Assembly (NCBI RefSeq): GCF_030272615.1
Contig: NW_026729348.1
Location: forward strand, 28,101-92,100
Source of the DNA: Cryptomeria japonica
Taxonomy: Eukaryota > Streptophyta > Pinopsida > Cupressales > Cupressaceae
DNA length: 64,000 bases
Reading direction: 5' to 3'
The position numbers and the translations under genes were made by a program. Under the pieces are notes generated by a model. The model saw nothing but the letters and a program-made list of their open reading frames with translations, was not told the DNA's origin and made no database searches. Shown piece after piece: positions 23,682 to 35,362 of this stretch; position 1 is the first letter of the stretch; every line of letters starts with the position of its first letter.

Positions 23682-24740
23682 TGTTAGGTCCCAGAGACAA
23701 CTGAGAGAGGGGGGGTGAATCAGTTGTCAAATGAATTCAATTCTAAAATTAATTTAACCAAAACTTAATGCTTAATACCGGTAAACCAAACTTAATGTCG
23801 ATAGATAGTTTATCAGTTAATTGCAGTATTGGTAAAGATTAATGCATGAAACAGAAAGACAATAACATCCACAACACATAACACCAATGTTTGTATGTGG
23901 AAACCCTGTAAAGGGAAAAACCACGCTAGGAAACCTTACCCACAATCAGATGATACTACTATAGATAGTATGTGTATACAATAGGGGGTCTGCACATGCA
24001 GAAAGGCCAAGTGCCTAGAGCTCACTGTTCAATCACAAATGGGAGTCACACTGACTACAATTGGATGGTTAAATCCAATAATAATGTACTACTCAAAATA
24101 GCATCTCCATATGCTAGATTCAGTACCGGTTTAGCTCTAATATGCCTTCACAAAACCTTCCTTCAACCTTCAAATGATGTCTGCGTGTATAGCTCTACTT
24201 ATTGCCGCATATACCTTATTACAATCCTTTTTGCATTTGCATACCTTGCTTCTACTTCCGATCAAATAAGATCTTACATATATATTGAAGCCTAGGACCA
24301 AAATGTGTAGGTCGGCTTTATAAAAGATATTACAATAAAAACAATTTACAAGTAAATCAATAACCGATGCAATATCCGATGTAACATGTCGGCTTAATGC
24401 ATTTACAAAAATAACAAATCATCTCCACATCGTGTCGTTCTGATCTAGAATAGATAAGCCTATCAGTGCTTATCCTGGACCTATTTTTTGGTAACATAAA
24501 ATATGAAAACTTGAATATACCAATGAACAAATCACCAAGACAAACTGTCCAAATGATGTCTTCGACATAACCAAGTGTTTTCCATGTCATTCCAAGTGTC
24601 AGTGAACAATATATCCTGTCGGTGAACCAAATACCGGTGACTATGCATAAGTCACTTGTTTGCCGGTAAACATTGCCAATCAGTATGACAAGTGTTGACA
24701 TCAATGACAAAACCATATCAACATATCCAAAATACCAACA
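23682..24740 (-). repeat. Copia A 3' LTR
   Basis: Starts TGTTAGGTCC on the plus strand and ends ATACCAACA, giving TG...CA ends. Near its U5 border it has a G run followed by tgaatcag, shared with the Copia B and solo LTRs. It contains a gtatgtggaaaccctgtaaa block and several ACCGGT palindromes. Confidence 0.92.
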
Positions 24741-24756
24741 ATCTCCCCCTTTGGCA
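24741..24756 (-). promoter_or_regulatory. Copia A polypurine tract
   Basis: Plus strand atctccccctttggca, i.e. a minus-strand polypurine run (aaagggggagat) directly against the 3' LTR. It primes second-strand DNA synthesis in LTR elements. Copia B has the same sequence at 32231. Confidence 0.85.
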
Positions 24757-25113
24757 TTGATGGCAACACAAGATGGAAAAACCATCAAAGTGCCAAAACA
24801 GAAATTCCAAATACCAAAAACCAACAATCTCCCAAAAGAGATCATAACTAGAAATCAAAAATAGATACAAAGAGTAATCAATCTCTCCCCCAAGGGATAA
24901 AGTCTCTCCCCCTAGGAGTAAAATGAGTTTTTCCTTATTAATTTCTCCCCCTTTGACATCAAATGCCAAAGCAATACAAAAACAAGTTCAAATACAAAAT
25001 ACCAACTCATTCATTATACCAACTACTCTCCCTGAGAAGTATCTCTCCTCATCAAAGCCAAAGTAAAAGATTTCTCTGTTAGTTTTGTCGGTTGATGATG
25101 AAACATCAACTGT

Positions 25114-26748
25114 CTAAGTCTCTACCGGTGGGGGTATAACCCCAAGCTGATCTCTGAGATATTCAAAAGTCTCCTTAGGCAAAGGCTTAGTAAAAATATA
25201 TGCAATCTGCTCTTTAGTATTCACATAAACCAATTTTACTTCTTTTGCTTCAACATTCTCTTTCAGAAAATTTAATTTGATAGAAACATGTTTAGTTTTT
25301 GAATGTAGTACCGGATTCTTAGATATATCAATTGTTGTTGTATTATCACAATAGATAGTTATAGGTTCCTTGCATTTTACCTTTATGTCCTTCAACATTT
25401 TCTTAAGCCATAATACCTGTCTGCAATTAGTTGTTGCTGCAACATATTCTGATTTTGCTATTGATAAAGATGTGCAACTTTGTTTCTTACTCAACCAAGA
25501 AATTAATCTACTTCCAAGAAAAAATGCTCCATCAGTGGTGCTTTTTTCTGTCATCTACATCTCCTGCCAAATTTGTATCTGTGTATGCACATAATTCAAA
25601 ACTTTCATCTCTAGGATACCACAAGCCAAGATTTGTAGTGCCTTGTAGGTACCAGAAAATCCTTTTAACGCTGATTCATGATTTTCTTTAGGATTACTCT
25701 GAAACCTTGAAACAATACATACTGCATTCATAATATTAGGTCTTGTTTGTGTCAAATACAGTAAACCTCCTATCATAGATTTGTATCTTGTTGGGTTAAC
25801 AGGTTCTCATCCATCCTTCAAAGATAATTTATCAGTTGTAGTCATCGGTGTACCTACCAGTTTATAGTTTTCCATGCCAAATTTCTTTAGTAACTCCTTC
25901 AAGTACTTAGATTGACTCAAGAATATACCTTTATTAGTCTGTAAAATCTACAATCCTAAAAAGAATTTTATCTCTCCAATCATAGACATTTCAAATTCTT
26001 ATTGCATTTCATTAGAAAAGTCTTTACATAGTCCATCTTCTCCTCCAAAGATTATATCATCAACAAAAACTTATATAACCAAGATATCATCATTAGTCAC
26101 TTTATAGTATAAGTTGATGTCAACATTACCTTTAGAAAAACCAATCTTCAAAAGATATTTGTCCAATCTAGCATACCAAGCTCTTGGAGCTTGCTTCAAC
26201 CCATACAAATCTTTCCTTAACCTGCAAACCATATCTTTGTTATCTGTCAAAGAAAATCCATCAGGTTGTTCAATATAAACTTCTTCTTCAAGATCTCCAT
26301 TCAAAAATGCACATTTAATATCCATTTGATATACTTTGTAGTTCTTGTGTGCTGCAAAAGCCAAGAATAATCTTACTGCCTCAATTCTAGCTACCGGTGC
26401 AAAGGTTTCATTGTAATCATTTCCTTCTTTCTGTGAATATCCCTTACATACTAGTCTTGCTTTATTTTTTATCACCTTACCATCTTCATTAAGTTTGTTT
26501 CTAAATACCCATTTTGTTCCAATTACATTTTTGTGTTTAGGTTGGGGAACTAATGTCCATGTGTTATTCTTTCCAATTTGTTCAAATTCTTCTTCCATAG
26601 CTTTAATCCAGTGTTTATCTTCACATGCCTCATTAATTGATGTTGGTTCAATTTGAGAAATAAGACATACCTCTTCATTTTCTAGTCTTCCTCTAGTCAT
26701 AACTCCTTGATACTTGTTCCCAATTATTTGACTTTCTGAGTGATTCAA
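25114..26748 (-). pseudogene. Copia A reverse transcriptase and RNase H, broken
   Basis: Copies element RNA into DNA and degrades the RNA strand. RT (26748 to about 25780): [49 protein letters not shown] and the catalytic VDDIIFG near 26050-26064, just after a stop at about 26069. The N-terminal [20 protein letters not shown] and [18 protein letters not shown] motifs are the standard Copia RT start. RNase H (25554-25114): GSRLISWLSKKQSC, SEYVAATTNCRQVLWL and IYCDNTTTID. A frame change lies between RT and RNase H. Confidence 0.9.
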
Positions 26749-26933
26749 TCTTACATACCAGGGTGTCTTTATTTGTTGTTGTTCTTCAGTTACTGTGGAA
26801 TTTTCAAATGATGCCGGTGTAACTGGATCTTCTTTCTATGCTGATGTGTTCAATGTAGGTTCATTTGTCAATATCTCTATTGCCAGTTCAGAGTCTATAT
26901 ACCTTGAATCTCCTCTAAATTGTTCATCAATTT

Positions 26934-28082
26934 TCACATTTTTACTCTCAACAATTTTCTGCAATCTCTTAAAACATCTATATGCCTTGCTCTTAGATCA
27001 ATTTTAAGAGGAGTAATACCAAACCATAGTTCATGAGGGGTCTTACCAGTTTCACCTTTGATGTGAACTTTGTTGAATGTGTAGACTATTGTACTTACTG
27101 CCTCTCTCCAATATACATGTGGTAGATTTTCTTCTGATAACATACTTCTAGCTACATCCAAGATAGTTCTATTTTTCCTTTCTACAATTCCATTTTGTTG
27201 GGGTGTCTGGGGTGTTGATAATTGTCTTTTGATCCTATTCACTTCACAAAATGTATTAAATTCCTTAGATGTTAATTCACCTCCTGTATCTGATCTTAGA
27301 CATTTGATTTTCTTACCGGTTTCATTCTCTACCATCACCTTGAATAGCTTGAATTTCCCAAGTGCTTCTGATTTCTCTCTAACAAAAGTAACCCAACACA
27401 TTCTAGAATAGTCATAAATGATTAGCATGAAATATCTATCTCCTTGTAAGCTTTTTGTTCTAGCTAGACCACATAAATCAATATGAATTAAGTCAAGAGC
27501 ATTATTGGATTTTTCTACAATACTCTTAAAAGATGCTCTAACTTGTTTTCCAAATTGACATTCCTTACATACCGGATTGTGAGGTTTGACAATTCTAGGT
27601 AAATCTCTAACTGCTTTAGTTGTACTGATTTTCACAATGCAATCAAAATTTACATGACAGAGTCTCTTATGCCATAGCCAACTTTCATCAATATGTGCAA
27701 TCAAGCATGTCTTTTCACTGTTGTTAAAATGAAAGATGTTACCTCTAGTCTGATTACTAGTTGCAATTTCCAAACCAGTTATGTTCATGATTTTGCATTT
27801 TCCATTCTTGAACTATAACAGAAATCCTTTTTCAACTAATTGACCAACACTCAAAAGATTATGCTTTAAACCTTCAACATAGTAAACATTGTCAGTATTG
27901 TGCTTCCCATCAAGAGATATAGTACTTTTTCCTTTGATCAAACAAGCTTTGTCATCTCCAAATCTTACTAGACCTCCATTATGTTCCTGAAAAGTCAAGA
28001 ATTTATTTTTATCACCAGTCATATGATGTGAACATCCTAAATCAATGATCCATTCATCCTTATTTTCAACTTTAGCTGCCAA
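26934..28082 (-). pseudogene. Copia A protease and integrase, broken
   Basis: Protease region (28082-27813): WIIDLGCSHHMTGDKN, where the usual active-site DSG reads DLG. Integrase (27788-26934): the GAG-pre-integrase motif WLWHKRLCHVNFD, a zinc-binding CKECQFGKQ, and the catalytic core LIHIDLCG (first Asp), CLRSDTGGEL (second Asp), PQQNGIVERKNR (Glu). It inserts the DNA copy into the host genome. A stop near 27812 separates the two parts. Confidence 0.88.
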
Positions 28083-28085
28083 GGC

Positions 28086-29150
28086 CTACTCTACCGGTTG
28101 AATAGTAGGTGCCGGTTGATCTTTTGTTATAGCAACAAAGACCCATCCATTGTCTGTCAGATCCTCATCAGAATCATTAGTGACTCCTTCATTAGCAAGA
28201 TAACAAGATTTGTCTCTATTATTCTTAAATCTATATCTTTGATATTCAGGGTTAGGTTTATATGTTCTTCTAGCTTCTTCTTTCAATCTTGCATGTCTAT
28301 CAGAGCCTCTAGAAGCCATATGACCAATCTTATTATAGTTAAAACATTTAAAGGGTGTTTTGCCTTCATACTTACTTCCAACTTGACCTTTAGGCATTTT
28401 CCTTGCAAATAGTGCTTCAAGTTCTTCATTTTCTCTCCTGCTTTCTTCAATTCCAATCAGACTTGTCAAATGATGATGATGCAGATGATGTTGATGCCTT
28501 AAAAGCTAAATCTATCTTTATAGTAGCAATAGGATGAAATTCCTCAATTTCAAAAGCTAAAAGTTTTCCAATCAATGTATCTCTAGTTACTGATGTATTA
28601 GGCATTGTTCTTAACTCAATTATAGTGGTAACTTTCATTTTGTATGCCGGTGGTAATCCTCTTAAAACTTTTGAAACAATTTCATCTTCACTTAAGGTTC
28701 CTCCACAACATTTAATACCCAAAACAATTTCATTTACTCTTTCCATAAAAGCATAAATCCTTTCATCTTCTTCCATTTTCAGATTTTCATACCTGACCCG
28801 GAAGCTTTCAAGTTTTGCAATTTTGACTATGGAATCTCTTTCATTCAATGTTTCCAAATGGTCCCAAATAGCTTTAGTAGTAGATCTATCTGATAATCCC
28901 ATGATTTGCTGATCTGATGATGTGCTCAAAAGTGCTTCTCTTGCTTTGCAATCATTTTCTTCATCTTTAGCCAAGGTAGGTGGATTGGGTTGACCTGGAG
29001 TAACAGCAGTATATCCATTCTTTGTAACTTCCCAAATGTCCTTTCCAATGCAATTCAAATGTGTCTCCATCCTGATCTTCCATATGCCATAGTTTTTTCC
29101 ATCAAATTTAGGATTGTCCTTCCTGAAATAGTTAGAAGATATTGCATCTC
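28086..29150 (-). pseudogene. Copia A gag, frameshifted
   Basis: Capsid protein. The frame is open upstream of the first ATG (FDGKNYGIWKIRMETHL, about 29120-29055), so the true start is probably lost. It continues with ALLSTSSDQQIMGL, AIWDHLETLN, the gag signature FESFRVRYENLKM-type segment (ESFRVRYENLKMEEDERI) and LRGLPPAYKMKV. A frameshift near 28450-28469 moves to a second frame holding the zinc knuckle CFNYNKIGHMASRG, in which the second and last Cys are replaced. Confidence 0.85.
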
Positions 29151-29185
29151 CTCAAGCTGTTAAACTTATGCAAAAAGAGAACTAT

Positions 29186-29199
29186 GCTCTGATACCAAT
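29186..29199 (-). promoter_or_regulatory. Copia A primer-binding site (initiator-Met tRNA type)
   Basis: On the minus strand the bases just inside the 5' LTR read attggtatcagagc, the classic plant Copia primer-binding site complementary to the 3' end of initiator Met tRNA. Confidence 0.88.
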
Positions 29200-30210
29200 T
29201 TTTAGGTCCCGGAGACAACTGAGAGGGGCGGGGGGTGAATTAGTTGTCAAATGAATTTAGTTCTAAAATTAACTTAACCAAAACTTAATGCTGGTAGACA
29301 GTTTATCAGTTAATTGCAGTACCGGTAAAGATTAATGCATGAAACAGAAAGACAATAACATCCACAACACATAACACCAATGTTTGTATGTGGAAACCCT
29401 GTAAGGGGAAACCTTACCCACAATCAGATGATACTACTGTAGATAGTATGCATATACAATAGGGGGTCGGCACATGCAGAAAGGTCAAGCGCCTAGAGCT
29501 CACTGCTCAATCACAAATGGGAGTCACACTGACTACAATTGGATGGTTAAATCCAATAATAATGTACTGCTCAAAATAGCATCTCCATATGTTGGATTCA
29601 GTACCGGTTTAGCTCTAATATGCCTTCGCAAAACCTTCCTTCAACGTTCAAATGATGTCTGCATGTATAGCTCTACTTATTGTCACATATACCTTATTAC
29701 AATCCTTTTCGCATTTGCATACCTTACTTCTACTTCCGATCAAATAAGACCTTACATATATACTGAAGCCTAGGACCAAAATGTGTAGGTCGTCTTTACA
29801 AAAGATATTACAATAAAAAAAATTTACAAGCAAATCAATAACCAATGCAATACTCGATGTAACATGTCGGCTTAATGCATTTACAAAAATAACCATCTCC
29901 ATATCGTGTCGTGCTGATCTGGAATAGATAAGCCTGTCGGTGCTTATCCTAGACCTATTTGTCGGTAACAACAAATATGCAAACTCGAATATACCAATGA
30001 ACAAATCTCCAAGACAAAGTGTCCAAATGATGTCTTCATCATATCCAAGCGTTTTCCATGTCATTCCAAGTGTTGGTGAATAATATATCCTATCAGTGAA
30101 CCAAATACCGGTGACTGTGCATAAGTCGCTTGCCGGTGAACATTGCCAATCAGTATGATAAGTGTTGACATCAATGACAAAACCATATCAACATATCCAA
30201 AATACCAACA
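29200..30210 (-). repeat. Copia A 5' LTR
   Basis: Matches the 3' LTR at 23682-24740 over its length with scattered substitutions and indels. Its inner end reads ttttaggtcc where the other LTR has tgttaggtcc. The outer end ataccaaca is intact. Confidence 0.92.
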
Positions 30211-30335
30211 AATTTGATGGTTTTGCAAGCTAAATCATTCGAGTTTATGCAGGTCATAATGTTTCATTTGGCTGCAGGCTTTCCTTCTAACTGGGATCTT
30301 TTTAGAAGATTAAGGGGGAAATTTTCAAATGATAA
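30211..30335 (+). pseudogene. Continuation of the LINE C 3' coding remnant beyond Copia A
   Basis: Starts with the second aattt duplication copy, then reads MVLQAKSFEFMQVIMFHLA and AGFPSNWDLFRRLRGKFSND before a TAG near 30337. It is the far side of the frame broken at 23681. No known family recognised. Confidence 0.4.
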
Positions 30336-30355
30336 CTAGTAAGTGCCCTACTTTT

Positions 30356-30610
30356 GGTTTCTGGTATAGCCTTACCAGTTTAGCCCAACCGGTATAGCAT
30401 AACCGATATTGTCAAACTGTTATAATCTATCTAGTATAATGTATCTGATAAAGCTCAATCGGTATCCTTACCGGTTTAGCATAACCAATATAGCCTAACT
30501 AGTTTTGCCATCCCAACCGGTTTAGACTAACCAGTAGCAGAGTTAGCTACATAGTGAACTGGTGAACAAGAAAGCTAACTAGTATACAAAAACAACATGA
30601 TTCTCAATGA
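30356..30610 (+). repeat. GGTATAGC-like motif array 2 (LINE C)
   Basis: At least eight degenerate copies of the motif seen at 21926-22255, e.g. tctggtatagccttacc, aaccggtatagcataacc, ttaccggtttagcataacc. Several copies contain the full palindrome accggt. Confidence 0.7.
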
Positions 30611-30750
30611 CCGATAAGGTCATTTTCTTAAAGTTTGAGATGTTGCGGTTTTTAACATATGTTTTAATATTTGGGCATAAGTCCATGACTTTAACCGTAT
30701 CATTAGATCTGATGCATATAGCATCTTTTGATGTAATTAGTTTCACACAT

Positions 30751-30755
30751 GTATT
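30751..30755. repeat. Target-site duplication gtatt, left copy (Copia B)
   Basis: Identical to 38145-38149 beyond the other LTR. Confidence 0.88.
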
Positions 30756-32230
30756 TGATAACTCAATGATGAACGGATAGTACCAAACCAGTACTGAGAA
30801 GGGGGGGGTGAATTAGTACAGGCAAAAACACTTTACTAAAACTGGTTTGTCAGCAAACACTTTGCTTTGGCAAGCAAATAGTAACACCGGTCTTAAACAG
30901 AGTACAACTAGCAAACCCAAAATAACTGAGACAAGCATAAACCGGTTGTCACTTATCTTTTCATACAATCTAATACTTCATTTCCATTTCACCCTAGTGC
31001 ATGAACAGGTAATCTATCATCAAAAATATGTAAATAGCTAGATCAACATGATTTACCTTTAGACACAAATCAACTAATCCATCACATGAATAACACCACA
31101 CATGACACACAGATTTTTTTCACGTGGAAACCCAACTAGGAAAAACCACAGTGGGGATGAATACCCACAAGATGTTTTTGAACTCTTTAGAAGTCCGCTA
31201 TGTTAGGAGCCTTGTCCGGTTAAAGACTGATACAATAGGTTCTGTTAGGAACCGATCCTGTTAGGGATCACCTGCTTAAGGGTTAAACCGGGTTAAAGGT
31301 TACCTTGTTAGAGGATTTCAAGAACTCAATGGTTTTGAGTCACCCTGTTAAAGGATTTATAGTAAGCCGGTTAAAGCTACCCTGTTAAGGGATTTCTCAA
31401 CTGTTGAAGTGGTTAGAGATCAACAGATATTACAATGATCTGGTAATAGCACTCAATGCCAATGTAGATCCGCTTTAGCTCCTCTTCACCTTCTGAACTT
31501 ATACTCTACAAGTATCACTTCTCTCCTCTGGTCTGGAAAGAATCACATATCACTTCACTTGGATACACACACACACACAACTTTTGCCAACAACCTCAGA
31601 AAGAAACACAACATCGACCTTATAGGAAATAGATAGGTCGGTATCATAAACCCTAAACCCTAAACCTATTAGGTTAATCAATTCAAATGGTTCAATCGTG
31701 ACCATTGAGCACATTGCATTAAATGCAACAGTCTTAAACTAATCTCAAGATGTTCTCCATTGTTCATTTTCCACTGCTTTCATGGCGGCTGATAACCCAT
31801 CACGCATTTCACTGTTTACAGACTTCGCACATTCCCGAGGTAGATAGGAACAATCTCCTTTATGCAAGATCCTTCACGTGCACAAGGCTGACATGGCAAC
31901 ATGATCTATTCTTCGTTACAATGCTAACTCATCACAAAAAGTCATTGGTTGAGTCACACAGGCTTGAAGCACTTCAACCAGAAACCCTAACGTTGAGACT
32001 ACCAACCGGTAGTCATAAAAAGCTTCCATGTGCCGGTTCCCATACCAACATGTTGGTTCATCTTGAACAAACATACCACTTCACTTTGGCACATATATCG
32101 GTTCACAATGTTATACTGTTCTTACATATACCGGTTCTAGGTAACATACCGGTTCTCTCTTCAGCATATTGACATCAATGACAACATACAATGTTATCAT
32201 GTCCTCATACTGGTTCACATAATGCAAACA
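30756..32230 (-). repeat. Copia B 3' LTR
   Basis: Begins tgataactcaatgatga on the plus strand and ends aatgcaaaca. Contains a G run plus tgaattag, the cacgtggaaacccaact block, an internal run of degenerate gttaagggattt-type repeats (about 31195-31400) and a short telomere-like aaaccctaaaccctaaacc segment at about 31648. Confidence 0.92.
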
Positions 32231-32246
32231 ATCTCCCCCTTTGGCA
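32231..32246 (-). promoter_or_regulatory. Copia B polypurine tract
   Basis: Plus strand atctccccctttggca, identical to the Copia A tract, directly beside the 3' LTR. Confidence 0.85.
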
Positions 32247-32609
32247 TTGATGGTAATATACAAAGATATCTCTTTGCTTCACATCTTCTCCCCCAGTTTC
32301 TGCAAATATCTTCTCCACTTCACTTCTTCTCCCCCTTTTACAACAATGCCAAAGTGGAGGCACAAGCTTCCCCGTTCCATTATGCTACTGCCCCTGAGGA
32401 GTACCATCCTTCAATCACATCAATCCAAAAAAAATTTGACTATGCAATACCTGACTGATGTGGAGCATATACCATTAGTTCACCTCCTAAAGGGGCAGCA
32501 CCCCTAATTCACCTCTTAAGTATGTAAATGTAGCCTTTGGGAGAGGCTTGGTGAATATGTCTTCTAACTACTCCTTACTGGAAACATGTTCCAGTGCAAT
32601 CTCTTTGTT

Positions 32610-33914
32610 CTAAACCTTTTCCCTCAAGAAATGATACTTAAGCTCAAAGTGCTTGGTTCTAGAATGTAAAACCAGAATCTTTGAAATATGGATAGCACTT
32701 GTGTTATCACAAAATATGCTTACTGGTTCAGATACAGAAATTTCGAAACCATTTAATACATGCTTCATCCAGATTGTCTGAGTGTGGTTCATGAAAGCTG
32801 CAACATACTTTGCTTCCACTGTAGACTGAGAGATACAACTCTGCTTCTTACTCATCCATGAGACCAGTCTACCACCAAGAAAGAATACACCACCGATTGT
32901 GCTCTTCCAGTCGTCCACATTACCTACCCAATCAGCATTTGTGAATACTTTCAAGTTGAAATCATTGCTATATGGATACCACAATCCATAGTCAACTATT
33001 CCCTTCAGATACCTAAGAATCTGCTTGACTGCAACCAAGTGGGATTATTTTGGACTTTTCTAGAACCTTGCAGTAATGCCAACTACATGTGCAATATCCA
33101 GTCTGCTATGCACTACATAATGCAACTTACCAATCATTAATTAGTATTCCTTCTCATTAACCAATGTTGAGTCATCCTCTTTGGATAGTTTACAACCGGT
33201 CACCATCGGTGTACCAACCGGTTTGCTATCTTCCATGCCAAAGGTCTTGAACACCTCTTTGACATACTTGGACTGAGTGATAAAGACTCCATCTTTCATC
33301 TGTAGAATCTACAGTCCAATGAAGAACTTAATCTCCCCTATGAGTGACATCTCAAACTCTTTCTTCATCACATCTACAAACTCATGACTCATCTTGTCAT
33401 CTCCACCAAAGATAATGTCATCAACAAGTACCTCACCAATCAGGATCCGATCTCCTTCAGATTTCAAGTAGATATTGCTATCTTCGCTTGTTCTCTCAAA
33501 TCCAATTTTCACAAGATGGTAGTGCAGATGTTCATACCATGCTCTAGGTGCCTTCTTTAGACCATATAAGGCTTTATGTAGCCTACACACCATGGCACTG
33601 TCTTCAGATAGGGCAAACCCATTTGGTTGCTCTATATACACCTCCTCTTCAAGTACACCATTTAGGAATGCAGATTTTACATCTATTTGATATACTTTGA
33701 ATCCTTTAAAAGCTGCATATGCAAGAAGCATACAAACTCCTTCCAATCTGGCTATAGGAGCAAAGGTTTGTCCATAGTCTTCTTCTTCTTCTTGGGCATA
33801 TCCTTTACACACTAGTCTGGCTTTGTTTCTAATCATTGTGCCATCCTCATTCAACTTATTTCTGAAAACCCATTTGGTACCGATGACATTTTTATGCTTC
33901 GGTCTGGGTACCAA
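32610..33914 (-). pseudogene. Copia B reverse transcriptase and RNase H, broken
   Basis: RT (33914-33309): [59 protein letters not shown] and a catalytic site reading LVDDIIFG, with Leu in place of the usual Tyr or Phe. Stops separate the connecting region (33308-33050). RNase H (33038-32610): FTNADWVGNVDDWKSTIGG, LVSWMSKKQSCISQSTVEA and FCDNTSAIHI. Closely parallel to Copia A in motif order. Confidence 0.9.
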
Positions 33915-34189
33915 AGACCATGTACCATTTTTTTCTATCTGGTCAAGTTACTCTTCCATTGCCTTGATCTAGTCTTCATCTTTATGTGCCTCTTTGAATG
34001 ATTTAGGCTCAAATTCAAAAATCATACATGAGTTTTCTCTGACCTTTCTTCTTGTAAGGATTCCTGCATCCTTATCTCCTATGATCTGCTTAGGAACATG
34101 ATTCAGTTTGACATACTGAGGAATGGTCTTAATAGATTCCTCTTGCTTTTCTTCTTCATCCTCTTCTCCATCAGTATTAGCATCTACAT

Positions 34190-35284
34190 CTACCAGTGTA
34201 GGAACACTGTTCTGGTACTTGGTTGATTGGCAACCAGTTCCCAGAAGGTTACAACCGGTTCATTTACTGCTTGCTCACTGCCGGTTTCCCCAGTTTTCTC
34301 AGAGGTTTCATCAACTCTCACATTGATGCTTTCCATAATTCTCTGAGTCCTATTATTGAAACACTTGAGAGCTTTTCTCTTGGTGGAATACCCTAGGAAT
34401 ATTCTCTGATCACATTTCGGATCAAATTTGCTCTTGTCTTCCCTCCTCTTGATGTAACATTTGCTACCAAACACTCTAAAGTAGCTAACCATAGGTGTCT
34501 TACCGGTCCAATACTCATAAGGAGTTTTATCCTTACCTTTCTTGATGAGTACCTAGTTCATTGTGTAGACTGCAGTGCTCGCTAGTTCTCTCCAAAAGGT
34601 GTGAGCAACCTTTCCTTGAATCAGCATTGTTCTTGCTGCTTCAACCATAGTCTAGTTATTCCTCTCTGCTAAGCCATTCTGCTGTGGAGTTTGGGGGGTA
34701 GATAGTTGCCTCTTGATGTCATTTTCTTCACAGTACTTATTGAATTCACTAGAAGTGAATTCCCCTCCTTGATTAGTTCTAAGGCACTTGATCCTTTTAC
34801 CACTTTCCTTCTCCACTAATGCTCTGAAAGCTTTGAACTTTCCAAAAGCTTCAGACTTATCTTTCAAGAGTGTAACCCACATCATTCTTGAGAAGTCATC
34901 AATGAGAATCATGAAGTATCTATCACCCTGCACACTCCTAGTTTTCATAGGACCACACAAATCAATATGCACAAGATCAAGTAAATTGTCAGCAGTGAAA
35001 GGTTTACCTTTAAAGGTTGAGGAAGACATTTTCCCTAGTTGACATTCTCTGCACAAGGTATTTTCCAGTTTGCTCAACACTGGCAACCCTCTAACTGCCT
35101 TGATCTTACTGGCCTTCACAATGTTATCAAAGTTTACATGGCAGAGTCTCCTATGCCATATCCAGCTGTCATTGAACTTGGCCATAAGACAAGTACTAAT
35201 ATTTGCATTCAACTGAAATAGGTTACCTTTAGTTTGCATGCCGGTGGCCATCAATTCACCATTCTTTCCTTTGATTTTGCACAC
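34190..35284 (-). pseudogene. Copia B integrase, broken
   Basis: GAG-pre-integrase WIWHRRLCHVNFDNIVKASK, zinc-binding CRECQLGKM, core LVHIDLCGPM (first Asp), then CLRTNQGGEF, where the second catalytic Asp is replaced by Asn, and PQQNGLAERNN (Glu). The C-terminal part (34492-34190) has FRVFGSKCYIKRREDKSKFD and IFLGYSTKRKALKCF. Stops at about 34655 and 34556 split the reading frame. Confidence 0.87.
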
Positions 35285-35362
35285 TCCATTCTTGAATTCT
35301 AGAGTGAGACCACTATCATTCAGTTGGGCAACACTTAGAAGGTTGCGTCTGAGACCATCAAC

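Larger units (their letters stand above)
23682..30210 (-). mobile_element. Copia A: LTR retrotransposon, full length, decayed
   Basis: A 6.5-kb Ty1/Copia element on the minus strand with two LTRs of about 1.0 kb (23682-24740 and 29200-30210), a polypurine tract, an initiator-Met-type primer-binding site and the Copia domain order gag, protease, integrase, RT, RNase H. Inserted in the 3' region of LINE C with TSD aattt. The LTRs differ by indels (one of roughly 27 bp near 23770) and many substitutions, so the insertion is not recent. Stops and frameshifts disable the polyprotein. Confidence 0.93.

Noticed and set aside
31648-31668. Telomere-like aaaccct repeats
   Set aside because: Fewer than three units, inside a Copia LTR and present in altered form in the other LTR; not a telomere or interstitial telomeric array.
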